Source of the DNA: a virus
Direction: 5' to 3' (one strand)
IMG/VR virus record: IMGVR_UViG_3300035698_000655
Span: 1 to 64,000 of that record
DNA: 64,000 bases
The notes beneath the pieces were generated by a model. That model did no database searches, was not told where the DNA came from, and was given only the letters and a program-made list of their open reading frames with translations. This document shows, one piece after another, positions 1 to 8,161 of the stretch (position 1 is its first letter; each line of letters begins with the position of its first letter). The translations under genes and the position numbers were made by a program.

Positions 1-15
1 AATATTATTTTTTCT

Positions 16-555
16 TTAAACACTTTTCTTTTTCCTTCTTGCTTGGGATCGTACCACGCTGTCTAGAAACAATACTTCTTGATTCCAGTTCATTACACCA
101 AGAGTACGAGGACTCATTTCTTTGGCTACTTTTAATGTCAACCCCATTTTGTTTTTAATATAATCTTTTGCAAGATCATGTTGTCTGCCCCAAGCTTCTA
201 CTTCCCATGGTTGCTTTCTGTAGGAAGTGTCTGTGTGATCTTCGCCTTTCCAGAACTCTTTGAAGCCTTTTGTCTTTAGTTCACCAGTAGCATACTGTTT
301 AACGTGAACCGACTCGTGAGCCAGATAGCTAATGTAATCGTAGAGCGTACCACGATGATGTGATTCTATCAAAAATTCATTAGTGCCTACATACTCACAC
401 AAACCAGCAACATCGTCTTTGATAAGATTTTTTATCTGTAGGTCAATGTTGAGACTGCGCTTACGAGGCATCAACACCTTGACGAAATGTCGAAGAGCGT
501 CTTCGCCTAGGTCACGTTGCTTTGCTGTACCACCTTCAATACTAATTTTAATCAT
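16..555 (-). CDS. Putative zinc metallopeptidase-like protein
   Basis: 179 aa. The centre carries HESVH (an HExxH-type zinc motif) in the context YLAHESVHVKQYATGEL, followed about 40 residues later by WEVEAWGRQHD, whose glutamate could be a third ligand. This arrangement fits small phage gluzincin-like or SprT-like peptidases; the substrate is unknown. The start was placed at the internal Met because AAGGA lies 8 nt before it. The longer frame would start almost on the predicted transcription start of the sigma-70-type promoter just upstream. It is the last gene of its strand in the window. The peptidase fold is inferred from the motif only. Confidence 0.6.
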   Translation of the reverse strand: MIKISIEGGTAKQRDLGEDALRHFVKVLMPRKRSLNIDLQIKNLIKDDVAGLCEYVGTNEFLIESHHRGTLYDYISYLAHESVHVKQYATGELKTKGFKEFWKGEDHTDTSYRKQPWEVEAWGRQHDLAKDYIKNKMGLTLKVAKEMSPRTLGVMNWNQEVLFLDSVVRSQARRKKKSV

Positions 556-584
556 TCTAGTTCCTTTTCTCATTTTATACATAT

Positions 585-613
585 ATTATACTACAGGAAG
601 TAGCAAATGTCAA
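585..613 (-). promoter_or_regulatory. Early sigma-70 promoter
   Basis: Read on the minus strand it has TTGACA, a 17-base spacer and TATAAT, a perfect match to the bacterial consensus. It lies about 30 bases before the metallopeptidase-like gene. Confidence 0.8.
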
Positions 614-666
614 ATTCGTAAGTCTTTGATTTAATTGAGGATTTAAAATTAGTTTTGTCAATGATA

Positions 667-813
667 TCAGTCACTTACAGAGACGAGCTGCCTCTCTAGG
701 TCAGCACAGTAGCGTTCGGTCGCTTCAATATCCCAGTCACTACCAGACGTATAGTAGTTCTCCAGCTCATTTTCGGCTGAATTGAGCAGTTCCATCAGTG
801 TTTCTTTGTTCAT
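667..813 (-). CDS. Small acidic protein, 48 aa
   Basis: Short frame starting MNKETLMELLNSAENELE and ending QLVSVSD. AAGGAGTC lies 7-8 nt before the ATG, and a near-consensus early promoter lies 30 bases further upstream, so expression is well supported although the protein is short. It is acidic and probably helical, with no recognisable domain. Small early proteins of T4-like phages often bind host proteins, but nothing here shows a target. Confidence 0.65.
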   Translation of the reverse strand: MNKETLMELLNSAENELENYYTSGSDWDIEATERYCADLERQLVSVSD

Positions 814-843
814 TTACTTGACTCCTTTATTAATTTATAGTAC

Positions 844-872
844 ATTATGACATGTATTAAGGCGATTGTCAA
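844..872 (-). promoter_or_regulatory. Early sigma-70 promoter
   Basis: Minus strand: TTGACA, 17-base spacer, CATAAT. It drives the 48-aa gene and lies back to back with the plus-strand late promoter of the nuclease cassette. Confidence 0.75.
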
Positions 873-874
873 GT

Positions 875-882
875 TATAAATA
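875..882 (+). promoter_or_regulatory. T4-type late promoter (plus strand)
   Basis: Exact TATAAATA octamer on the plus strand, 26 nt before the ATG of the only plus-strand gene pair. It is recognised by gp55-type sigma in T4, and gp55 is encoded in this window. Confidence 0.75.
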
Positions 883-908
883 GTGTTAAATACCCGAGAG
901 ATTAAGAC

Positions 909-1970
909 ATGGCTACCTTTTCACCGAAAAACTTTCCGAGTGATGTTCCCGGCAACAAGAATTTTTCTGGTGCTGGAGAAAGGACTATATACGCTCCAAC
1001 ATCAAAAACTATGTACAAGTATGATAAAGGATTTCATACTGATAAGGCAACTAGTCTCTATGATACTTCCGGCAAAGCAAAGCAACAATTGACTAAGGGC
1101 AAAACTGTTTACTTTACTTTTCCAGCAAAACTTCTAACAGGGCAACAACTCAACATATCAGGCGGGTCTGCTAGGTCAACTTTCGTAGGAGTGTCATTAA
1201 CGTCATGGAAGTCAAAGGTAGATGGTTATGTAGTTCTCAGTCACATAGCAAAACCAGGAGGTGGAGCGCAGAATCGGGTGGCTGCTGGTTCAAAAACTCA
1301 AGACATGTGCGCCACGTATGTGATGGACTTAGCATATAAACAAAAAATTGATGTTAGCGAACAATACAAAACAGCTAGACCAGGTTCTACTGTACCTGAT
1401 CTTGAAATGACTATTGCAAAAAAAGACATACAGTTTGAGATTAAAGGAACTAACAGCAGAACTGCTCCTATCACATTTTTTGACAAGTCTGCTAGTAGAG
1501 CAAAGCCTGCTCCAAAGCTATTAGATGAAATTGCCGTTGAATTTGTCAAGTCTTTACGAAAAGATGGCGTTACATTAGATAAAACTATGGAGTCTATGGG
1601 GTATCCTATTTCATTTATAGGAGCCATAGATTATTTCAAGAGCATAGACTCAACAATAGGATTAGCCGGCGACAAAGGAACTCCTGCGTCAGGAAAACTT
1701 CCTGCTGAGTTCACTACCACAGACACCACAGTGCTTAAAAAACTTCATACGAAAATACTAGAACATTTTAAAGAAGGCGGCGATAATTATTTTGCCATAC
1801 ACAACAGAACAGTAGACACTTTTGAAATATATTATGTCGGGAAGGGAAAAAGTGGAAGTGAAAATGTATTGAAGTTGCCTGCTCTTCCTATGTTCAAGTC
1901 TTTCTCTCTTGCTACTTACGGTGGAGCATCTTCAGGTTCAACTAGATGTGGACTAAAGATTAAATTATAG
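909..1970 (+). CDS. Putative PD-(D/E)xK nuclease, plus-strand cassette
   Basis: 353 aa, no full-length family recognised. Around residues 160-180 it reads PDLEMTIAKKDIQFEIKG, the PD-x(n)-ExK pattern of restriction-type endonucleases: PD, then E-I-K after a short hairpin. The N-terminal 60 residues are rich in Gly, Ser and Thr. It is expressed from a plus-strand late promoter against the direction of every other operon in the window. One nucleotide separates it from the downstream NUMOD3 gene, so the two are probably translationally coupled. A role as a homing or restriction-like nuclease is inference. It could also be a structural protein with a chance motif match. Confidence 0.5.
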   Translation: MATFSPKNFPSDVPGNKNFSGAGERTIYAPTSKTMYKYDKGFHTDKATSLYDTSGKAKQQLTKGKTVYFTFPAKLLTGQQLNISGGSARSTFVGVSLTSWKSKVDGYVVLSHIAKPGGGAQNRVAAGSKTQDMCATYVMDLAYKQKIDVSEQYKTARPGSTVPDLEMTIAKKDIQFEIKGTNSRTAPITFFDKSASRAKPAPKLLDEIAVEFVKSLRKDGVTLDKTMESMGYPISFIGAIDYFKSIDSTIGLAGDKGTPASGKLPAEFTTTDTTVLKKLHTKILEHFKEGGDNYFAIHNRTVDTFEIYYVGKGKSGSENVLKLPALPMFKSFSLATYGGASSGSTRCGLKIKL

Positions 1971-1971
1971 T

Positions 1972-2493
1972 ATGGCAGCTACTCTCTTTTTTATATTTCA
2001 GCATAAGAATCAACTGTACATTGTAGACAATACAAAAGTTGACACTGTGCCTAAGCCTCGTGAGATGATTAGACGAGCTTCTACCATTGAGCAGATACGA
2101 GAGATAGCTGCGTCAATCAATATGGAAGTTATACACGATTCTGCAAGGGATCGCACTCGCAAACACACCGAAGAAGGTAGACAGCGCATTCGTGAGGCGA
2201 AACTAGGCGAGAATCATCCTGCTGTACAGAATGGTAGATCGCAAGAGTTTCGTGACAAAGTATCTAAGACTATGACAGGCACTCGTCAAGGTCAAAACAA
2301 TCCTATGCACGGTCACAAGCATCGAGACTCTACACGACAGAAGATGTCAGAGGCAAGACGCAAGCGTGGTAAGTACAAATGGATATGTGGGCCTGAAGGA
2401 GCAACTACTATACCAGAGTATGAACCTATTCCTGAAGGATGGCTCGCTGGTAAAATATATGATCCTTACAAGCCCACCGAGTTAGATGACTGA
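1972..2493 (+). CDS. NUMOD3-type DNA-binding protein (homing endonuclease partner or remnant)
   Basis: 173 aa. The centre has repeated NUMOD3-like modules: KLGENHPAVQNG, NNPMHGHKHRDSTRQKMSEA. The C-terminus has the motif EPIPEGWLAGK, related to DPIPSGFVEGK in the GIY-YIG protein at 29692-30444. These are DNA-recognition parts of phage homing endonucleases. No GIY-YIG or HNH catalytic core is present; the N-terminal 50 residues (MAATLFFIFQHKNQLYIVDN...) are unrelated to GIY-YIG. The start has no Shine-Dalgarno and follows the upstream stop by one base, so it likely depends on coupling. It may supply DNA targeting for the upstream PD-(D/E)xK-like protein or be the remains of a homing gene. It overlaps the convergent gene by 12 bases. 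Confidence 0.6.
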   Translation: MAATLFFIFQHKNQLYIVDNTKVDTVPKPREMIRRASTIEQIREIAASINMEVIHDSARDRTRKHTEEGRQRIREAKLGENHPAVQNGRSQEFRDKVSKTMTGTRQGQNNPMHGHKHRDSTRQKMSEARRKRGKYKWICGPEGATTIPEYEPIPEGWLAGKIYDPYKPTELDD

Positions 2494-2934
2494 ATACTCA
2501 AAATTATTCGTCTCAGCGTTATCTGCTATCCTGACAGCACCGTTGCTGATGTGAAACTTTGTAGCCATTTCTGTCTTGGGTGACAGAGTAACAATCCTAG
2601 GCCAATAACTCTTAGCAATCTCTGCGTGTTCTTGTTGAACAAATCTTAGTAAACACTCAATGATCTGCCTGCCTGCTCCCTTCTTGTAAGACCAAACAGT
2701 GTAAGGTGTCACAATCATTTCGTGTCCATCTGTGCTGTCTAAGTCTGTCTCAGTTTCTGGCACACTGCTAGTGTAAGCACAACAGATCACCGCTAGAACT
2801 TCAGAGCCTTCAACTAATGCGAACGCTTTCTTTCTACCAGTAGTTCTGTACTCTGCTGAAAGATGTGGACGAACTGGATCATCTTTGATATAAGGAGTGA
2901 GTTGCTCAGTGTTGAGATGTACAAAGTTTCTCAT
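2482..2934 (-). CDS. GNAT-like acetyltransferase-fold protein
   Basis: 150 aa. A central VWSYKKGAGRQIIECLLRFV resembles GNAT motif A (R/Q-x-x-G-x-G/A) followed by the pantetheine-binding helix, and the C-terminal MATKFHISNGAVRI matches the last strands of the fold. Many T4-like marine phages carry small proteins of this type with unknown substrates. The C-terminal tail overlaps the plus-strand NUMOD3 gene end to end. Assignment rests on fold-level pattern only. Confidence 0.5.
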   Translation of the reverse strand: MRNFVHLNTEQLTPYIKDDPVRPHLSAEYRTTGRKKAFALVEGSEVLAVICCAYTSSVPETETDLDSTDGHEMIVTPYTVWSYKKGAGRQIIECLLRFVQQEHAEIAKSYWPRIVTLSPKTEMATKFHISNGAVRIADNAETNNFEYSVI

Positions 2935-2944
2935 TATAAAATAC

Positions 2945-3445
2945 CTAAGATTTTTTTGAAGCCGGCTTTGATTTGGGAGAAGACTTCTTTGCGGTCTTTG
3001 GCTTTGGGCGAGGCTTATTATACTCCTCTATACCTAGCAAAGGCAAGCACTTCTCTAGTTTAGGATACAGCTTCAACAGTGTACCATCTTTCACTGCGGT
3101 TAGAATCTTAGACTCTACCACATGAATGCCTTCTAGTATATTTACCCATTGCTGTTCACGCTTCCAGTCTGGCAAGTTGTTCATGTTGCTATTGGGATCA
3201 ATAAACTGTTTAACTCTACGCCATTCAAGTGTAAGTGTAGTCTCACCCATGCCTTCTGGTACATCAGCTTCAATCTTAGTAAGCTTTGGCAATCCTTCTG
3301 GCAATCGCCAATCGTGCTGTTCAGCACCCACACCCATACGAACGATAGGCACTACTGCTTGATTTTTAGCTGCCCATTCTTTGAGTCTGCTTACTTGTTC
3401 TTGGGGTTCTTTGACTTCAAAAACATATTTGAATCCGTCATCAAT
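2945..3445 (-). CDS. Conserved hypothetical protein with interrupted N-terminus
   Basis: The open frame reads IDDGFKYVFEVKEPQEQV, then VVPIVRMGVGAEQHDWRLPE, and ends in a Lys/Pro/Ser-rich tail (KPKTAKKSSPKSKPASKKS). The only start with a ribosome-binding site (AGGA, 9 nt away) is an ATG at 3466, two bases after the rnh stop codon. It reads MIRSFR and then an in-frame TAA at 3446-3448. A single C-to-T change of CAA would explain the TAA. Otherwise translation must start internally, for example at MPIVRMG (3352), which has no clear SD. Function unknown; the basic tail suggests nucleic-acid contact. Confidence 0.5.
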   Translation of the reverse strand: MDDGFKYVFEVKEPQEQVSRLKEWAAKNQAVVPIVRMGVGAEQHDWRLPEGLPKLTKIEADVPEGMGETTLTLEWRRVKQFIDPNSNMNNLPDWKREQQWVNILEGIHVVESKILTAVKDGTLLKLYPKLEKCLPLLGIEEYNKPRPKPKTAKKSSPKSKPASKKS

Positions 3446-3467
3446 TTATCTAAAGCTTCTAATCATT

Positions 3468-4364
3468 TTAAAAATCCTGTATTACTTCAATCATATTTTT
3501 CATGCGGTTCTTGATAAAATAATTCATCAACTGTGATCTATCACCGCCCTGTTGTTTTTCGTAACTATTTATGACTTCTATTTTGATGTCTTCAGGAGTC
3601 TTGCTCAAGTCTACCAACATCTGATTACGATTGTATCCGTGTGACATATCAGAAGTAATCCATTGTTCAGGCGGGGTCACTTTCCATTCTGCGAGAAGAG
3701 TTTTACGAATAGACTTCTGTCGAGTGCCTTCTACGAAGCAGTTATCACCTGACAGCATGTTAGGCACACCGTCACCCTTGTCGCCTGTAATGATATGTTC
3801 CATCAGAACAGCCGATGCAGATTCTTTAATCTTGATCCACTTCTTTTGTGCAGGAGCGTATTGCTTCACATTGCTCCATTTCTGAAGTTGATTGAAGTCA
3901 TGGTCTCCTGACAGCACGAGAAAAGGAATCTGTGATCCTTCATCGAACAAGCCGTTAGCTTCTCCTGCTGTTTGTGAGTATTCAGCGAGTACACCAATAA
4001 CATCGTCAGCTTCTGCACCGTCAACATCAATCACGGGATAAGGAAAGAATTCATCTAGTTCTGCTCGTATAGTATGCAGGGCTTCGAAGATAGCTGACCA
4101 GTCTAGGTCACTGTCTGAACGAGCTTTCTTTCTGCCAGCCTTATACTGAGGAAACACATCTCGTCTCCAGTATCGTCGGTTATCACATGCAATAATTAAT
4201 TCTTCACCAAACTCTTGTGAGAACTTATTTTTGTATGAACGAATTGTGTTAAGAATCATATGACGAAGAAGTGGAAGATCGACATCTATATTAGAGCCGC
4301 CTCTGTGTCCCACTTCTCCCATGAAGGTAGCGATTGCTACCTGATTAAAGTCCACTACCATCAT
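3468..4364 (-). CDS. rnh: RNase H / 5'-3' exonuclease (T4 Rnh family)
   Basis: 298 aa, close to T4 Rnh (305 aa). It removes RNA primers and adjacent DNA from lagging strands. Acidic metal-binding clusters of the FEN-1/T5 exonuclease family are visible: MMVVDFN at the N-terminus, IIACDNRRYWRRDVFPQYKA, DVDGAEADDVIGVLA, LVLSGDHDFNQL and ITGDKGDGVPNMLSGDN (the helix-hairpin-helix loop). GAGGA lies upstream of the start, and the preceding gene ends one base before. The gene sits at the start of a replication and nucleotide cluster, as expected. Confidence 0.9.
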   Translation of the reverse strand: MMVVDFNQVAIATFMGEVGHRGGSNIDVDLPLLRHMILNTIRSYKNKFSQEFGEELIIACDNRRYWRRDVFPQYKAGRKKARSDSDLDWSAIFEALHTIRAELDEFFPYPVIDVDGAEADDVIGVLAEYSQTAGEANGLFDEGSQIPFLVLSGDHDFNQLQKWSNVKQYAPAQKKWIKIKESASAVLMEHIITGDKGDGVPNMLSGDNCFVEGTRQKSIRKTLLAEWKVTPPEQWITSDMSHGYNRNQMLVDLSKTPEDIKIEVINSYEKQQGGDRSQLMNYFIKNRMKNMIEVIQDF

Positions 4365-4365
4365 C

Positions 4366-5460
4366 TTATATAATCCTCACAATAACCATATCGGGCAGTA
4401 AGCGTTTTCGTGCTGCTAACTTCTTACCTCGTACAGTGTCTACAAATTTGTGCAAGCCATTCTTTCTTGCTGCCATAAACTCTGGCATCTGTACTTCTGG
4501 CTTGCGTAATGTCTTCTCGTAAGACTTTGCGTCTGAATAGTTATCTATACTCGTACCTTTGACACCTAGTGTGCCTTCGTAGTCAGATGCATAGACACCT
4601 AGTTTCTTTCGCTTCACATCATACACCCAAACTTCTGATGCGCCAATGATGTCAACAGGATTCAAACTCTTGAGATTGAGTTCGGCAAACTCTGACAAAT
4701 ACTTTAGCTTGCGAACAAGTTTAGTCTTGTCAGTGGGTCGCTTGCGCTTGATACGAACAATCTTCTTTGACTGTTTTGTTTCAAGCAATCCTGTCTGTAG
4801 ATCATTGAAGTAAGCAAGAATGTTTTTCAGTGTTGACTTTTTGAGGTGTGAGTAACCTTCGATAAGATCACTGTCACCATCTTCACTGCTTCTTGCTATC
4901 TCCAACTCTCTGAACTCTGTAGCGAGAACATCAAGTTCGGTGTATGCCTTAGACAGTTCGGCAGCATTCAACTTGGCATTGTCTATTAAGGTAGTGACAT
5001 TCACATTACCGTTTCGAATAATAACATCTATTGTGTCATCTGCCATGTTGATGAAGTCAATGAGATTGCTGCGAATAGGAACGACAGGTGCTTTTGGCGC
5101 CTCTTCTTTCTCTACAACAATTTCTTTGGCCTTCTGTATCAAATCATCTTTGATGCTGTTAAGGTACGTCACATGCGCTTCTGTCATGTAACCTAGCTTT
5201 GACCAAACATAACCATACTTGCTGAACATTACTAAGCGAGAGTCTGGCAGCTTACTGATATATTGCATATCTTCGGCCGACCAGTTCTCTTTCATCCACT
5301 TCTTGAGAGGTGCTACACCAGATTTCTCTTGCACCTCATAGTGGACGAAATACTCACAATCGCTGAACGCTTTAACACGGTCAGCCTCGTCAGTATATTC
5401 TTTGAACTTCTTCCAATCTGGTACTGGAAGAACATATGTGCTGCGTTGTCGTTTTGCCAT
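4366..5460 (-). CDS. Conserved phage protein of unknown function, early
   Basis: 364 aa, soluble and charged, no family recognised. The N-terminal third is Trp- and Lys-rich (VPDWKKFKEYTDEADRVKAF). The centre (about 150-215) looks helical, and the C-terminal half is basic (KKIVRIKRKRPTDKTKLVRK) with a beta-rich stretch (EVWVYDVKRKKLGVYASDY). A strong AAAGGAG site precedes the ATG, and a perfect consensus sigma-70 promoter lies 28 bases upstream, so it should be made at once after infection and start the transcript that includes rnh. The basic surface suggests nucleic-acid binding; this is inference. Confidence 0.7.
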   Translation of the reverse strand: MAKRQRSTYVLPVPDWKKFKEYTDEADRVKAFSDCEYFVHYEVQEKSGVAPLKKWMKENWSAEDMQYISKLPDSRLVMFSKYGYVWSKLGYMTEAHVTYLNSIKDDLIQKAKEIVVEKEEAPKAPVVPIRSNLIDFINMADDTIDVIIRNGNVNVTTLIDNAKLNAAELSKAYTELDVLATEFRELEIARSSEDGDSDLIEGYSHLKKSTLKNILAYFNDLQTGLLETKQSKKIVRIKRKRPTDKTKLVRKLKYLSEFAELNLKSLNPVDIIGASEVWVYDVKRKKLGVYASDYEGTLGVKGTSIDNYSDAKSYEKTLRKPEVQMPEFMAARKNGLHKFVDTVRGKKLAARKRLLPDMVIVRII

Positions 5461-5487
5461 GAAAGGACTCCTTTAATTGTTATAGTA

Positions 5488-5516
5488 ATTATAACACCAA
5501 GAAGTCGCTTTGTCAA
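5488..5516 (-). promoter_or_regulatory. Early sigma-70 promoter, perfect consensus
   Basis: Minus strand TTGACA, 17-base spacer, TATAAT, with the extended upstream AATGC shared by other early promoters here. Overlaps the 3' end of the radical SAM gene. Confidence 0.85.
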
Positions 5517-6586
5517 GCATTATGTACTATTATTTGACTTCTAGACAGTTGTTCGTTGAATCCACTATCATTTTTACAGGAAATACTGCATGGTTTCATC
5601 GGATGTCTCTCGTTTATGGTTGTTTCTAGCTTTGTCCAGAATTCATGAGACAGTATGTCGGATAGGGTATTTTCGACAGTAATTTTATTAAAATCAATTG
5701 GAACTTTCAATGTCTCACATACACTATCCCACAATTGATGTCGACCAAGCCAGCAACATGGATAAACTTTACCTTCAGCAGTTATGTACACACTTGAATG
5801 CACTTTGGACCAACAAGTAACTTTACCCGGGGATTGGCTTGCATCAATATTTCTAATGGTAATTGATTTATTGTCTGCCATTTTTTCAAACAGTTGCTGT
5901 ATTTCAACCTCTCTGATACTAGTATTGAAACTCCAATCAGCCCCGGTAGAAGGCCAAATCCATTCTCTAGTTGAAAAATCATCATTGAGTATTGGTGTAG
6001 GTTTTCCGTTATTGAACCGTGTACTTGGTCTGGCGGTGAATTTCTCAAATCCCATCTTAGCACTTAATTCTCTTGCATCGTCTACTTCATCTTTGTTGTG
6101 ATGAAATACAGTCATTGCCCATTGTGCTTGTCCTCCGGCTTCAATGAAACTTTTGGCGTTTTCAAATATTCTTTTCAACACTGTCTTTTGTCTATAGATT
6201 TGATGAACTTCTTGTGTTAGTCCATCTATGCCAAACTCTACTGACACACCTAATTTACCTAAAGCAGCCCACTCTCGTTTATTCAAGGCAGATCCGTTAG
6301 TGTTTATCTGAATTTTGGCAGAAGGAAATTTCTCAATCAATGGATTAACCAATGCTAATGCACCACCTGGATACATTACAATATCACCGTAATTGCCATT
6401 TATTAAAACTTCATCTAAAGAATCAATATCAAATGCATCCAATAAATTTATATCAAAATGTGCCAATTTAAATTTAGTTGGTGAGTGGTTGCTCCCATAA
6501 ACATTTCTAGGACATTGAGGACAAGCAGCATTACAATGAGTAGTAGGCTCTAAATGTATATTAGTAATGTTTTTGGGATAACTCAT
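5513..6586 (-). CDS. Radical SAM / SPASM-type protein
   Basis: 357 aa. The N-terminus has CNAACPQC (Cys 18, 22, 25), the CxxxCxxC cluster that binds the [4Fe-4S] of radical SAM enzymes, followed by DSLDEVLINGNYGDIVMYPG and VSVEFGIDGLTQEVHQIYR, typical strands of the partial TIM barrel. A C-terminal group of cysteines (CWSKV, YPCCWLGRHQLW, CSISCK) fits an auxiliary SPASM-like cluster. Such enzymes modify peptides, RNA or small molecules by radical chemistry; the substrate is not evident. It consumes S-adenosylmethionine, which the phage MetK encoded 3.5 kb upstream could supply. It lies downstream of a beta-barrel small protein with a 5-base gap. Confidence 0.85.
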   Translation of the reverse strand: MSYPKNITNIHLEPTTHCNAACPQCPRNVYGSNHSPTKFKLAHFDINLLDAFDIDSLDEVLINGNYGDIVMYPGGALALVNPLIEKFPSAKIQINTNGSALNKREWAALGKLGVSVEFGIDGLTQEVHQIYRQKTVLKRIFENAKSFIEAGGQAQWAMTVFHHNKDEVDDARELSAKMGFEKFTARPSTRFNNGKPTPILNDDFSTREWIWPSTGADWSFNTSIREVEIQQLFEKMADNKSITIRNIDASQSPGKVTCWSKVHSSVYITAEGKVYPCCWLGRHQLWDSVCETLKVPIDFNKITVENTLSDILSHEFWTKLETTINERHPMKPCSISCKNDSGFNEQLSRSQIIVHNA

Positions 6587-6591
6587 TTGTA

Positions 6592-6879
6592 CTAGTTTGG
6601 TGACCTGATATACTCATTCTGTACAGCAAAATCAATGACTTTATCGAACTTGATTGTTCGCCAGCCTTGCTTTTCTGTATCAAACACAGTCAGGACAGTA
6701 GGCGACTTCGCCTTTCCTGTACCCTTCGTTGCTGGTACTACATTCGCTTGCAGGGTACATTTCATGTTGCGAACAGTGCCGTCAGCCTTTTCAAACTGGA
6801 CTTCACATTCATAACGTGTTAAGTAGTCTACTACTTTGCCTTGCCATTTTGCATCGTTACGTTCGGTGTGGTATGTCAT
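6592..6879 (-). CDS. Small beta-barrel protein (DUF2693/WYL_2-like)
   Basis: 95 aa. The pattern LTRYECEVQFEKADGTVRNM, LTVFDTEKQGWRTIKFDKVI matches the small phage SH3/Sm-like fold often annotated as DUF2693 or WYL_2. Proteins of this type are frequent in marine T4-like phages, with no established function. It overlaps the stop of the upstream membrane protein gene by 4 bases, implying a shared transcript. Confidence 0.6.
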   Translation of the reverse strand: MTYHTERNDAKWQGKVVDYLTRYECEVQFEKADGTVRNMKCTLQANVVPATKGTGKAKSPTVLTVFDTEKQGWRTIKFDKVIDFAVQNEYIRSPN

Positions 6880-7841
6880 AATTTATTTCCTTTCTTGTCA
6901 ATTAACCATTCAAGTTTTTTGCGAACTCTTCTATCAAGCCGCTGTACATGTTGCATATCATCATCGGTGATTTCTATAGACTCTTCTGATTCTGATTCCT
7001 CAGTAGGTTCTATGCCGAAGTCTTCGGTGACTGTACCTATATCGTCTATATCTTTTTCGGACATAAAAGTAATACTCTCACCTCTTCTTTCTTTCATACT
7101 CATATTAGCCGCTACAACAAGCAAGATAGCTAACGGATCAAATACTAGTATCAACAATATTATCACAAACCTTACTGTCTTGTCAAGCGTTTCTTTGTCT
7201 GTATTACCATAAATAATCTCAGCGACATATAGTAGTGGTCCGACTTCTACCTCTATCAAAAGCTGCTCTGTCTCTAGGACTAACTTATCGTCTGACAATA
7301 GATCAATGGAGGCGATGGCTTCGTCAATGGAGGTGTTTAGTTGAGTTCTCTCGTCAGCTTGTCTTGCTCTAGTAGCCACAGCTCCATCATCACCTCTGAT
7401 TCTGTCATAGTCGATGAGAGCTTGTACCGCCCCGTCTAGCTGTGAGAGTACTGTCTCAGCGTCTGTAATGCGTCTCTGTTCGCTTTCTATGCGCCTGTCG
7501 AGTCTAGCTACCTGTAGCGTGTTGTCGCCCGTAGAGACGCTGTGTTCGAGGTGAGCCTTGCTCAGAAAGCCGAATATCCCCATTGAAGTGATAATTGACA
7601 AGATGATTACTGCTGCCGAGAAGTATGTCTTAATCGGCAGGCTAGCTGTCTTCCAGTATCGATATAGCCATGATGCGGTCACTAACTTAGCGACTTCTAG
7701 GACTACACCCATTGTCAAAATAGGTACGGCAGCTCCGGGAAAGATTGCCATGAGACCGACAATTGAGAACCAGCCTGCTACAGCGGATACTGCGAGTGCC
7801 GAGAAAAGTAGGAGTGCTATGAAGAACATTTTGGTGTCCAC
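6876..7841 (-). CDS. Membrane protein with central coiled coil
   Basis: 321 aa. Three or four hydrophobic segments lie at the N-terminus (about 5-25, 28-52, 72-93). A long charged, probably coiled-coil region follows (about 105-195), then another membrane segment around 220-245 (VIILLILVFDPLAILLVVAA), and an acidic C-terminal tail (TEESESEESIEITDDDMQHV) ending in basic residues. The layout suggests an inner-membrane protein with a soluble helical domain between membrane parts. The family is common in T4-like marine phages but not characterised. Confidence 0.6.
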   Translation of the reverse strand: MDTKMFFIALLLFSALAVSAVAGWFSIVGLMAIFPGAAVPILTMGVVLEVAKLVTASWLYRYWKTASLPIKTYFSAAVIILSIITSMGIFGFLSKAHLEHSVSTGDNTLQVARLDRRIESEQRRITDAETVLSQLDGAVQALIDYDRIRGDDGAVATRARQADERTQLNTSIDEAIASIDLLSDDKLVLETEQLLIEVEVGPLLYVAEIIYGNTDKETLDKTVRFVIILLILVFDPLAILLVVAANMSMKERRGESITFMSEKDIDDIGTVTEDFGIEPTEESESEESIEITDDDMQHVQRLDRRVRKKLEWLIDKKGNKL

Positions 7842-8161
7842 TCTATGGGCTCGAAATCTGCCAACGGTTCCTTGTTAAGACGAATATTGAGCATGGAATT
7901 TAAACACTTAGGATCGTGTCGTTGTTGCCACTGTAGAAGAAACTCTTGCATTTTAGCCCACGACTTTTTGTCGTATTCAGCGAGTGTTTCCTTCTCAAGC
8001 TGTCCTTCGTATTCTAGGACATATCTGGAAGACCCATAATATTTTTCATAAAGTTTCTGTGTTTTACCAGAGTAACCTATGTAGTATGTACCATCAGGAA
8101 AGTAGGTGCAGTATACTCTATGTACCTGCGGTTCCTTCTTCTTCTTTTTCTTCGCTACCAT
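7817..8161 (-). CDS. GIY-YIG-domain protein
   Basis: 114 aa. After a basic N-terminus (VAKKKKKKEPQ) the text HRVYCTYFPDGTYYIGYSGK fits the GIY-YIG nuclease core (here VYC...YIG), followed by YGSSRYVLEYEG with a tyrosine and a possible glutamate further on. Only the catalytic module is present, with no NUMOD or zinc-finger DNA-binding domain. It may be a small DNA-processing nuclease or a decayed homing endonuclease. A late-promoter octamer lies 28 bases before the start. It overlaps both neighbours. Confidence 0.6.
   Translation of the reverse strand: MVAKKKKKKEPQVHRVYCTYFPDGTYYIGYSGKTQKLYEKYYGSSRYVLEYEGQLEKETLAEYDKKSWAKMQEFLLQWQQRHDPKCLNSMLNIRLNKEPLADFEPIEWTPKCSS

Noticed and set aside
1298-1627. 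Minus-strand frame antisense to the nuclease-like gene
   Set aside because: Shadow of the plus-strand gene with no SD or promoter.
7146-7181. TTGACA plus GATAAT pair inside the membrane protein gene
   Set aside because: 16-base spacer, weaker -10 and within coding sequence, so not listed as a promoter.
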